DNA from: Cyathus striatus
Lineage: Eukaryota > Basidiomycota > Agaricomycetes > Agaricales > Nidulariaceae
NCBI GenBank assembly: GCA_025738555.1
Contig: JAOVFP010000004.1
Coordinates: 4,712,001 to 4,776,000, forward strand
Length of the DNA stretch: 64,000 nt
Direction: 5' to 3'
Shown: piece after piece, positions 32,328 through 42,359 of the stretch
Numbering within the stretch: position 1 is the stretch's first letter
Layout of the letters: every line of letters starts with the position of its first letter
The notes under the pieces: generated by a model
The model's database searches: none
What the model was told of the DNA's origin: nothing
What the model saw: only the letters and a program-made list of their open reading frames with translations
Translations under genes and position numbers: made by a program

Positions 32328-34737
32328 TGTAGCAAGAGCCTGTGACAATTGAGAGTAATGGTTAGGTGTCTTGTCACACAGTAGAGGAAATAACTGGTTT
32401 AACGAATAATAATTCACTGACAATGCAGTTCTACATCAGGAAAAACCTCATTGGTCTATTTAGGATAATAAGCATTATTAGCAATACCAATATCTTAAAA
32501 TCACTAAAATTCACTCACCTCTCACCTTATTTGAGCCTTTTATTTCTGGTTAGGATAGAATAAGTAAAAGGCATTACCTTAAAATCATTAAACTTCACTT
32601 ATGTTTGACCTTATTCAACATTTTTATTTCTGGTTAGGACAGAATATGTAAAAGACATACTAAAAACTGGTCAAATTGTATTAATACTCACATAGATTTG
32701 CACATCATTGTATTGGTGTATGTTTTCATGCCTGTTTCAAGCACTTAGCTCCTGTGGAAATGACTTGTTTCATGTTTAATGTAATTACAGAAAGAGTGGA
32801 TAAGTGCATGAAGTGTGTACTAGGCTGAGTATCAATTGAATATTGCAAGAAATGACAAGCCAACAAAAAGTCAGGACTTTGTATCACTACTAACAGCACC
32901 ATAATGGCTGAAGTCATTTTAAACCCCACCCAGGGCACTCCGAATCAATCATGTGACTTTCCACATCAACATGCCAATGCATTTGCAACATGTCAGTGCT
33001 TCAGAGTCTGAACTTCAACTTTGCTTCAACCAGCTATCCCCACCATCCACCTACTTACTTACCATATCTGTTGCACTCTGCCTGTACGTTATCACAGTCC
33101 AGCTTGTCTTCTATTCTCTTCTAACAACCTTGTATAATTCACCCTTACAGTTACATAGCTACAGAGAACAGCATGATAATGCTCTCTTGAAGTTGTTGGA
33201 TTTTGTGTGCAGAAGTGGCATGTCAACACATCGCAAATGAGTGAACATCGGGGTGGGGTCTGCTGTGCAAGGGTATGTCATATCTTCCTCGCTTTCCCTC
33301 CCTCTTATTCCCCTTCTCTGTCTTGACCTGGTCTTTTGTACACTTTCACTGTTCACCATGGCTTGTCTTCTGTTTTACTTCCTCTCCCTTCCACTCTTCC
33401 TCCTTGTTAGCTCATTAATTCACTACCTCCCTTCCCCTATGCCTTGCTCCGCTCACTGCTACTCCCCCTCTCTCAGGCCTTCCATATCATTATGCACACA
33501 AGAGGGACTTATACTGCTACTCAGCTGTTGTTCACCACTAGCAGACTCATGTTTCACTCACTGCCCACATTGTCAATGCTGATTCCTCTCAATGCCTATC
33601 TCTCTCAATGCCATGTCACATGGCCCTCAAGGCACATATTGTCGTGTAAGTCAAATATATCCACTCCCCTTGATGTTTCCTTCTGTCTCACATCCCCACT
33701 GTCATTTACACATCATAGGTAGTGACATCACTCATATAGCCACTGTTCTTTACTATGCCATCTCGCTCACAACCACCCCTCTTCACCATATCACCAAGCC
33801 CCCCTCCTTCTTTGCGACATGAAAACAATGATGCCGCAGGTAAGAACAGTGTCAAGGCTATGTTATCCAGCTCCCTCATCCCTCCCTCCTCATCCTCTGC
33901 ACTCAACGATGTCACCATCACTGGTAAGAATGTTGTTGAGACCACGTCAGCCAGTCCCTCTCCCTCCTCCCTCCTCCCTTGCTTCATGACGACAATGCAG
34001 GGCTCCCTGTTGAGTGTGGAATTATGAAGGTCTGTTGATGAACACTGGCTGGATTTCTATTTCCACTGGGGAAGGTTAGGTGAGTTGCATGTAGTAGGAT
34101 ATTAGGTACTGTTGTGGTATTGTTCATGCTAGTTGTTATGTAGTTGCATGTATGACCTGGATTAATTAATTCCACTTTGAATGCATGAGGAATATTAGTG
34201 AATGAGTGTACCTAAAGCATTCTAATGCATGAAAATAAGTAGCCAAATCAGAACTAAGGTGGTATAATAAGTATCTATGTTCTACATATCTCAACCTAAT
34301 ATCACCTTAACTGAACTAATACTACCTTATTATGTATCCAATAAGGGAGGGGGTAAGTTTATTTAGCTAATTCTCCTTATGGAGCTTATTGTTGCTTATA
34401 ATGGCTTATATTTCGCTTATATTGGCTAATATTTTGCTAATTCCACTAATTGTGCCAATGAGGTATTTCCTGATGCACTACTCTAAGGTCTTTTATACTA
34501 CTCTGGAGGTCTGAGACCAGAAGAAACATAGTAAGTACCCCTTGAGACAACAGTATCTAGAGTCCTTTGTGGGAAGGCAAATGAATGTAAGTAGCATAAG
34601 GCTGAGGAATGGTAAAAGGTTACGAGCTCGCAAAAGAAAGTGAAACAGGGACTAAGACGGTAACAAACGGAATGGTAACGAGCTGGGACTAAGAGAGAGA
34701 GAGATAACGAGTGCGTTCTTATGTCACGGGCGTTACA
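32328..34737 (-). repeat. 5' LTR, about 363 bp, split by a 2.04-kb insertion
   Basis: The LTR sequence runs 32328-32434, is interrupted by 32435-34474, and resumes to 34737. Without the insertion it matches the other LTR end to end. It retains CpG at several sites that are TG or CA in the 3' LTR. Confidence 0.9.
32435..34474. mobile_element. Nested non-autonomous inverted-repeat element, 2.04 kb
   Basis: The insertion has terminal inverted repeats: the left end begins ATCAGGAAAAACCTCATTGG and the right end is its complement with one mismatch (about 20 bp). The host LTR reads GTTCTAC before and GCACTAC after, a possible imperfect 7-8-bp target duplication (only CTAC is exact). No transposase frame is seen. 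There is an internal tandem repeat of about 80 bp (32497-32574 and 32582-32657, both with TTTATTTCTGGTTAGGA), and GCTTATA/TTGGCTAA-type motifs near the right end. The size of the target duplication would fit hAT, but the superfamily is not settled. Confidence 0.75.
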
Positions 34738-36228
34738 GCTCGTTACCCATGCTCTTAGTAACTTCGTGTGACACTCTAGCTAGTGCTGCTTTGCCTCCTT
34801 CATCTCTCTCAGCTCTACAGTGTATTCATATCCCCCACAAACTACCCCATCGAAATATACTTTATTTCTCCTTTTTTATTTTCTATATCTATCTTGGTGA
34901 AAGAATCGAAACATGAAGAATCTCGACGAGGATTATACCCTATAAGCCTCTAGCCGTACATCAGCTTTGCGTCCGTCAACCGTCGACGTTACGATGCGCC
35001 TTATCTTTTGAATACCTAAAGGGGAGGTCATTAAATTCCCAAATCAATATCTGCGATGACAAGGGTCACGTCTTGCTCGTCTCTTCGTGGGGTATGAATG
35101 TGCTTCCAGTGGCAGACAGGGTGTTCAACATGTCTGTGTTCAGTGAATATCACAACTGTATTATGTTGTGTGGATTGGACAGACGTTTCTGGTTTTTAGT
35201 ATAGGAGAAAGAAGGCTGGGGATATGCTCGGTGTTATCAAGCGAGCGGTGGGTGAGCTGTTGAGTCTCACTGTCCATATGCCCTCTGAATGTTGTAGGTC
35301 TGGTTCTCAGCCAGCCATACCCTACGGGCCCATCAGTTTTGACTTAAATACCCATTTCAAAGCTGTTCATTCTGTGATGATGATGATCAGTGCGTGTGAT
35401 CGTTGAAGTTGAGCAACATCCATCGTTGTGTATGTTAATTATAATCATAGTTCATTGTCGATTCATTGAATCGTTGCATTCCTCCAGGCCCCCAGTCATA
35501 GGTTGTGCAAACAATATCGCTTATAACACAAACTACATATTAAACAGACATTATTTACAAGGCGCTCTTACTGGCGTAGAAGATGGAAGACATGAGAGTT
35601 ACCGTAAGCGACCCACAGATAAAAGTGGGTCCGAGTCTGAGTTTTCTTTCGATTCGCTGAATGTATTTTTAATAGAACTAAAGCATGCTCTACAGCTTGT
35701 CAGTTTCAACGGAGAAGTCAGTATGTACAGCACTACTAAATTAACTCTCCAAAGATGTGATTTTTACCTTGGCGCGCTAAGATAACGCTTGCAGTAGTCA
35801 TCTCTGTTACCTGTGCTTACAATGCCCATGCTCAAGGCTAACCTTGTTCATTTATAAACTCAAGTATTGAACATATGATGATGGGGATATGATATGATCG
35901 GATGCAGATATTTGTATCGGTATCAATATCATTGTATGGACATTCTCAGTGTTGCAATGATCTCGCATGCAATTATTATTTTGAAAGCACCATCCCATGA
36001 TGTTTCTCCGAGTCAATCTTACATTATGTGTTAATGCTCAGCGCTCCGCTAAGACCTGATACTGAAATATTTCAAGCCTCATAGTTGATCTTCCATTGGA
36101 ATCCGTTTGTTTAATGCTCTCTGTACTACATTGGCATCATACATCATAGATTGAGCAGTAAATTTTCGCTCTGGTCGTATTTAAGCTTCTCCGTAAAAGA
36201 GGGAAACTACACGTTATCTCTCTTGAGC
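34738..36228. other. Intergenic between the retroelement and the P450 pseudogene
   Basis: CpG content returns to normal immediately outside the LTR. No conserved frame or RNA is recognised. Confidence 0.45.
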
Positions 36229-39200
36229 ATGATATGGTCAACTTATTACCCTGTGCTTGCCCTTGCAGGCATGTGCTTGGTATGGTTTAAACAACGCAAA
36301 TCTCGACTTCCATACCCCCCTGGCCCGCCAGCAGAATCGATATTAGGGCACTTACACAGTATACCGTCGACGAATCAAGAAGTTATTTTCCGTGAATGGT
36401 CGAAGATATACGGTAAAGTTCTTCCGGTAGTATCCTGCATTGGGGTTGAATTTATACTGCATTAGGAAATATCCTATACCTTCATATTCCCAGGCGCTCA
36501 TTCTTAGTTTTAAACACATTAAAGGCTGCAGCTGAACTCCTCGATAGGAAGGGCAGGGTTTATAGTGATCGTCCGAGGATGATACTATATGAGATGTAAC
36601 CTTCTTCCTTCTTTCTTGTAAGAAACTGGGACACTCACTCGCATTTCTTATTAAGGATGGGTTGGAAACTATCACTCCCCTTTTTACGTTATGGAAAGCG
36701 TTTCCAAAAGCACAGAAAGCTTGTGCAAGAATATTTTCATCAAAAGCAATGTCTGTCATATTATCCATTACAAACTCAACAGGCACGCCGCCTGTTAGTG
36801 AATATTTTAGATAATCCGAATCACTGGATGGAACATCTATAAAGGTACAAATTTAAGCCTTCTGCTGGATGTTTACTGTAAGTTGTTGATTTTCGTTCAG
36901 GTTTTCTACAGCACTCATTGTCAAGATCGCCTATGGGAACGACATCGTGTCAAATGATGACCCATATATTAATATATATGCTAAGGCACTCGAGTCGTTC
37001 GTTTCGTGTGGATCCGCAGGAAGCATGGCAGTTGACTTCTTCCCTTTACGTATGTATCTCTCGCAATTATAAAGGTTTGGCATGAGCCACTGATTGAAAA
37101 TTAATAGTCAGATATTTTCCATCCTGGTTCCCTGGCGCGTATTATGCTTCCAAAGCGAGAAGTTTCCGCCCTGCTATACAAAAAATGCATGAATACCCCT
37201 TTGAAATAGTTAAACATCAATTGGTCTGTCATTAGTTTCTTCTCTAACTTTTTTATGGCTTATAGTCACTCCCTCCAGAAAGAAGGAAAGGCACAGCCAT
37301 CTTTCCTCTCGCACCATTTAGACCAGCTTCATGGAGAGTATTACGACCAGGATCACATCAATGATTTACAAGCGAGCGCATGTACAATATTTTCCGGTGG
37401 TGCAGAAACGGTGAGCGACTGTATGGATTCGTAGGCAACGTCAGGCTGCGAAAACTTATATATCGCTTTCAGACAAATGCTGTCCTTTTGCACTTTATTT
37501 TCGAAATGGTTTTGTTCCCTGAAGTTCAAAAAAAAGCCCAGCAAGAAATTGATCGAGTAGTTGGTAGGGGTTGACTTCCAGAGCTTTCTGACCGTGGTTC
37601 TCTTCCATACATTGAAGCTGTGATGCAAGAGGTGCTGAGGTGTGTGCCCACTTGGTCTCGCGCGATTACTCTACTGACGCACTGACTATCACAATAACAA
37701 ATAGATGGAATACAGTGGCGCCATCTGGTGAGTAAAATACTTTATGTTCGGTGGATTGTATAGTTGAATACGCAAGGTTTCAAGGTGTGCCACATTTTTC
37801 TATTGAAGATGACATATACAATGGAATGTTCATCCCAAAGGGAACTGTCGTAATTTATAATGCTTAGTATGTCATGAAAACCTAGTTTGCCACACAAAGA
37901 ATTATGGTGCATTGTAAGGCCTTAAGGCACCAGCTGCCTTAAATTGAACACGGATCCTTGGGTATAGTTGCGGGTCGTGACTGGATGCCTTATAACACAT
38001 TATATGTCAAGCTCCGTGCTCTAAAAGTTCTGTAAGACGAACAGTAGAGTATTATAATATATCTATTTTACTTAATGGATTATAAGCTATTAGCACTGTT
38101 TAGGCTTATAAAACTTATTATATCATTTAATCTTATTATGAAATTGTGACCTCTTGGAGAACGATAAATTATGACATTCATTACTAGACTACTTATGTAC
38201 ATGCGAAGACAGTAAGTACTCATGTTAGCAACTTATCAACTTAACAAGTATACGTTAAATAAGAATACTTACCTTGGTCTAAGTTTCACTTACCTTTACC
38301 TGTGCTACTTACCTTGAAGTAAAAAGCAATGCAAAACCCGTCACTCTTTTATACATCTGAGGAAGGTGAATTAGTCAGCACGTTTCGGATCTTGCACGGT
38401 CTCGGCACATGTTCCGGAATCAACTGTAACTTCCTTGTCAATATGTGTATTTGTTTCCTCTGCCTCTGTACAGCATTATCGACCTATGCTTTCCTCTTAT
38501 TTCTCCAACTTCCGACTCACCCAGACTCACCCAGACTCATCATAACCGCTACTCGTTCATAGTTCTCAGCTCTTCATGTTCTCAGACATTCTAAATCAGT
38601 TAATTGTAAGTTATTGATCGCTATACACTTTTTTATGATTACCACTTTATACCAGAGCTGTGGTCTGAAGGCAGTCCATACTGAACCCGACGTAAATTAG
38701 CCAGACTAAACACCAGTTTATGTTTTTTTAAAAACACATCAAGGTGCTGCATGAATTAGATTATATTGTTATTATCTTGAAATATAGTTGTATACATTAA
38801 AACCCATTGTGTAGTACCCCACAGTCTTATAGGATTACACGTGATAATCCTTGTCCTATAATGTCTTATGGTAGCATTATAATCATTCTGCTCACACCTT
38901 GCAACAAACCTACAATACATTATGATGATATTAAAGGCTTAATGTCTTACAAGATGTTTTTGGTTTTTATGACATAGGTTTCTGCACAGTCTGTATCTAC
39001 TTATGCTAAGCATCGAATTATTATTTTTCAGTGCGATTCTACGAGATGAATCTATATATCACGATCCGGATTCTTTTAACCCCGATAGATACCTGCCTAA
39101 ACCTGAGGGGAATGCAGAGCCATATCCAATTGGACACTTTGGATTCAGTCGCAGGTAATTTTATTGAAGTACTGTTTGGCACAATCTCATGATTACACAT

Positions 39201-39483
39201 AGGATATGTCCCGGACAATACTTTGTTGAAGCCTATGGATTGTAATTTCCTCAATACTAGCGACTCTAAATATACGACGAGTGCTGGATGATGAAGAAAA
39301 TGAAATTGTGCCTAAGGTAGAAATGGTTGCAGGTTTTGCTAGGTATAAATATTCTTTAACTTCTCTTTTCTCCCTGTTGAAAATCTCCTTAGTCACCCTA
39401 AACCTTTCCCTTGCGATATCAAGCCACGAGATCAAACATCGGAGAGAATGATCAGGCAAGCTCAAATGTGGGATGAAGTATGA
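36229..39483 (+). pseudogene. Cytochrome P450 pseudogene
   Basis: A basidiomycete microsomal P450. It starts with a membrane anchor (MIWSTYYPVLALAGMCLVWF), then PYPPGPPAESILGHLHSIP. Recognisable exons include 36229-36412, 36466-36595, 36656-36844, a stretch near 37125-37220, the I-helix part with SGGAET (to about 37409), then 37470-37640, 37704-37730, about 37780-37866, 39032-39154 with DPDSFNPDRYLP, and 39203 onward with the heme loop FGFSRRICPGQ. The C-terminal exon ends at TGA 39481-39483. Disabling changes are TAA at 36840-36842, TGA at 37572-37574 where Arg (CGA) is expected, and a 1-nt frame change just after ICPGQYFVEA. The intron at 37867-39031 is about 1.16 kb, far longer than its neighbours, so it carries an insertion. 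The heme loop has Ser where Gly is usual. Substrate unknown. Confidence 0.85.
37867..39031 (+). other. Expanded intron of the P450 pseudogene (probable insertion)
   Basis: GTATGT donor and TTTTTCAG acceptor delimit 1,165 bp where sister introns are about 50-60 bp. The content is AT-rich, with a hairpin (AAGGCACCAGCTGCCTT near 37925) and repeated ACTTACCTT-like motifs near 38265-38310. No transposase frame was found. Likely a degenerate non-autonomous element, boundaries not resolved. Confidence 0.5.
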
Positions 39484-39727
39484 GTCTAATGCCATACAAG
39501 TCCCCTTGCTCTCCCCCACCTGGGACATCACGTGACTTCCGGCACGGGCAATATCACTACCCGGGAGACATCTCGTCGCGGGTATGTGCTTTGTTGGCAG
39601 CGGCAAGCGACGGCAAAAGTACAAACCAATTAGATAGAACCAAAGTTGTAGATAAAGTAATGATGAAGCATTCAGTAATTCAACGATCTTTCCTGCTAAA
39701 AATCAAGAGCATATATTTTGGAAACAA

Positions 39728-39982
39728 TCATCTGCATCCATAAATAGCTGAATGGATTTTAATATCTCGGGTAAGTTCTAAAAGCATTGTAGGTTCACTA
39801 TTTTCGATATCATCTTCATTCCAATCCATATTACTTAATTCTGCTTCAATCTCTACAGTTTGAGGTGTATTCACACCCGTACTCTTTTCCGGCGTTATCG
39901 CGTCAGAATCCCTGCGCCGTTTTTCTCCAGCTACGCATGTGGTATCTTTATTTTTTGTGTCTGCGCGCTGATTTTTTTGCAT
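39728..39982 (-). CDS. Small hypothetical protein, 84 aa, doubtful
   Basis: An ATG-started, intronless frame (ATG at 39982-39980). The product is hydrophilic and acidic (MDWNEDDIENSEP) with a basic KRRRDSD patch. No family is recognised. It lies between the P450 pseudogene and a SINE-like repeat and could be chance or a fragment. Confidence 0.25.
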   Translation of the reverse strand: MQKNQRADTKNKDTTCVAGEKRRRDSDAITPEKSTGVNTPQTVEIEAELSNMDWNEDDIENSEPTMLLELTRDIKIHSAIYGCR

Positions 39983-39999
39983 CTTTCTGACATATGAGT

Positions 40000-40185
40000 A
40001 ATGCTATTTTATATTGTGCCGATGCGAATGCGAGCTCGGTGCGACGGCCCCGGCCTCGGTGCACCGGCACCTGAGATGTAAATATTAAAATAAAAAATCA
40101 AACATTGAGAATCGAACACGCGACCTCAATTAGCACTAGGACAAGATCACAGGTTATATTCCAGTACACTATAGCGTTGTATTAA
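40000..40185 (-). repeat. SINE-like element with tRNA-related head
   Basis: On the - strand a tRNA-like head carries an A-box-like TATAGTGTACTGGAAT (about 40175) and, about 50 nt on, GGTCGCGTGTTCGATTCTC with an exact GTTCGATTC B box (about 40127-40109). A non-tRNA body follows (TTTGATTTTTTATTTTAATA, then a GC-rich part around GGTGCACCG). The second half of a tRNA acceptor stem is not evident. This head-plus-body layout is typical of tRNA-derived SINEs. No second copy in the window confirms it. Confidence 0.4.
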
Positions 40186-40867
40186 ATGTAAAGTATAACC
40201 GGTTTATGTTTGTCTATACATTGGCGCGGGAATATATTTCTCAATTTGGAATACCACGTGATGTCCCAGGTGGGGGAGACGAACGACAGTCAATGCCATA
40301 CCAATGCTGTCATTCATCTAAGAATATATCGTTAACGCAAAATATAGCATTTAAAAGTGAAAAGGACAGTGTGAACATATTTATTTTGTATAGTGAAGAG
40401 GAAGATACTAGCTTGGGGGTATCTTCTCGACAAAGAATATGCGAGTGGAACGACGTCCGTCGATCCTCCAGTTCTAGTGAGGTACGATACGAATTGAAAT
40501 GGGGGGTAACGAAAACCTGGATTCAATGAGTGTACGTACGACAGTTTAAGTAGCTAACGAATGCAGTATGTATGAGTAAGCGACAGAAAGAATGAAATGA
40601 GGTACGGTAATGAAAAACACGAGATTCGCATCGCAGGCAAACTGCATGCTCTACAATAGTGCTGTACTTGTCTATGCTGAATTTCTAACTTGAACTTGTA
40701 TTCAAGAATCAAGTCTCATCGTATTTCAGTCTGATCTTTGATTCCACCTTTTTATCCCACTTCAAGGGGCATATTTAACAGCGCAAAACCTGGCCTGATG
40801 TGGACTTCAAATAGTGTGTAGTTTTTAAGTTAGTCTCAGCACGAAGAACATGTTCTTCTCTAAGAAG
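40186..40867. other. Intergenic, nothing recognised
   Basis: Two antisense open stretches (about 40206-40529) have no conserved features. The final 60 bp resembles the 5' flank of the tRNA-Glu-like units. Confidence 0.4.
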
Positions 40868-40965
40868 TCGAGTATGGTGTAATGGCTAACAATGACATTA
40901 GCGCCTCCCACGCACAGGCAGCGCACGCGATAGCTCAGGCCCAGGGTTAGATTCCCCGTATTCGA
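40868..40965 (+). tRNA. Lone tRNA-Glu-like copy, 98 nt, probable pseudogene
   Basis: Dispersed member of the array at 19617-21944. Acceptor stem TCGAGTA/TATTCGA pairs; the A-box region TGGTGTAATGGCTAAC is as in copy 1. The middle is enlarged (GCGCCTCCCACGC, then an extra block) and the T arm CAGGGTTAGATTCCCC has A for C in the loop. The enlarged middle, also seen in copy 1, may be a remnant of an intron in the ancestral gene. Confidence 0.4.
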
Positions 40966-41168
40966 ATGTTCTCGTCTGCATACATATTGTTTTTAGGACA
41001 TAGTGCATGCGTGGTAGTATGCGTTCAAGCATTCAAATATTCAAGTATCATTTTGATAAAAGTCTATAAGTTAACTTATTGATATCAACGCAACCCCGAC
41101 GAACCTAACGCAAATCACAATACCAAATATCTACCTATGTACAAATCAAAATGCCCAACAAAAAAATT

Positions 41169-41880
41169 TTAATGTGCCCTCCAGTCATGACAATTCTCAA
41201 CACCTTCCACGAGAGATTTACAAGGATCGTCACAACCGTCGCTCGTACGGGTATGTTGCTGAGTAGCATCCGATTCTGGTCCAGGAGACTTGGCAGCATG
41301 GTTAAGATTAGAGTCACGTTCAGGAGGGTATCTAACAACTGCCGTCTGTATATTGATCAAGTGCAAAGGAACAGAGGTGGATGTGGTTAGATGTGTACGG
41401 AATATGCCGTGCGTGGGTGTGGTGCTGGACGGTTGGGTAGCGCCACCGCGGTCGACGTTCGTTATGATGAGGTTGAAGGTGATGCCCTATAAATTTATGA
41501 TTAGTACCAGTATTAATGAGAAGATGGGGTAGACTGACGATAATTTGTACCACAGCACTGGAGACACCATATTGGTCATTATCGGGAGCCATGTAAAGCC
41601 CAAAGAGGATGACAATGGATAAAGTATACATGAGTCCCGACTCAATGAGAATAATCATCACGTTCTTCAACGGGCTGTTAGAAGAGTAAGTCATTTGGTG
41701 CTTGACCTGTCTTCGGATATCCCATAGTCTGTACATCATCAGAGCTATGTATCATCAATGCGTGTTCAAGGGCAAGCAGAGGAATACATACAAGCTGTAA
41801 GCACGTTGGTCACGAAATTCATATATACGCCACTGGTGACCGCAAGCACGACATAAAGCCATGTGTTTCATCCCTTCAAA
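41169..41880 (-). pseudogene. C-terminal part of a basidiomycete multi-pass membrane protein, 5' part missing
   Basis: Exon pieces: about 41877-41792, 41744-41539 and 41486-41169 (stop TAA). The joined frame has two or three hydrophobic helices: TWLYVVLAVTSGVYM...VTNVLTA, then NVMIILIESGLMYTLSIVIL, then QIIGITFNLIITNV, followed by a hydrophilic Ser/Thr/His-rich tail of about 85 residues. The pattern (YRLWDIRRQ, SPLKNVMIILIESG, QYGVSSAVVQI, then GITFNLIIT) is typical of the large family of uncharacterised seven-helix proteins in mushrooms. I could not find the N-terminal helices upstream in a consistent frame, so this is treated as a truncated relic. It may be an intact gene with diverged 5' exons. 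Confidence 0.55.
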
Positions 41881-41904
41881 GAAAGGTACAATCACTGTTT
41901 AAAT

Positions 41905-42359
41905 TTAAAGCAGACCACAGATCAGCCATTCATTCTCTGAAATACTTTGTATTGGACTTTTACGATTCCAAAATCCCCTGTGAACAATAGGGGTGTGAGA
42001 TGGTTGGTTACGAGTTCTTTTTCCTGTTGGGCGATCTTTATTTGCCAAAGACATGATCGGTCGCATCGAAGATCCCGGAATCATATGCTCAGATAGGTTG
42101 ACCTGTGATAATGGTGGAGCTAATTTTATTTCAATTTCAACGCTCTTGGGTAAGCTTCGTTGGTTACTTCTCTCATCCATTCTAGCTAGAGGTTCAAAGC
42201 TAAACCTAACTTCAAGTAAGAGATTTCGTTAGCACAAATATTTCCAAGTAGTGCAATGAAGTCGCGTACAAGATGATCCTGAACTCCTTTATCTTGGCCT
42301 TTCGAGTAGGCGTCTATCAATGACAACTCCAATATCTCCAAGCGCCCAGGAACAGTCAT
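41905..42359 (-). CDS. Hypothetical two-exon protein, about 141 aa, doubtful
   Basis: ATG at 42359-42357, exon 42359-42211, GTTAGG donor, CTAG acceptor, exon 42181-41905. The two exons join in phase (142 codons with stop). The first exon reads as an amphipathic helix (LEILELSLIDAYSKGQ); the second is hydrophilic with many Ser, Pro and Arg. No family is recognised. The helical first exon and phase agreement are the only support. Confidence 0.25.

Larger units (their letters stand above)
23243..34737 (-). mobile_element. Complete but decayed Ty3/Gypsy chromodomain LTR retrotransposon
   Basis: Direct LTRs at 23243-23605 and 32328-34737 (the latter interrupted by a 2-kb insertion) both begin TGTAGCAAGAGCC and end TTACA on the + strand. 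Flanking 5-bp target duplications are GCTCA (23238-23242) and GCTCG (34738-34742). Inside, read on the - strand, are gag with a CCHC knuckle, protease, reverse transcriptase, RNase H, integrase and a chromodomain, then a short extra frame. The reading frame is broken by many stops, almost all TGA where arginine CGA is expected, so the copy is dead. Its only certain gene content is its own. Classified as Ty3/Gypsy from the order RT-RNase H-integrase and the chromodomain. Confidence 0.93.

Noticed and set aside
33241..34027. Open frames inside the nested element as a transposase
   Set aside because: Leu/Ser/Pro-rich translation of a C/T-rich tract, no catalytic motif.
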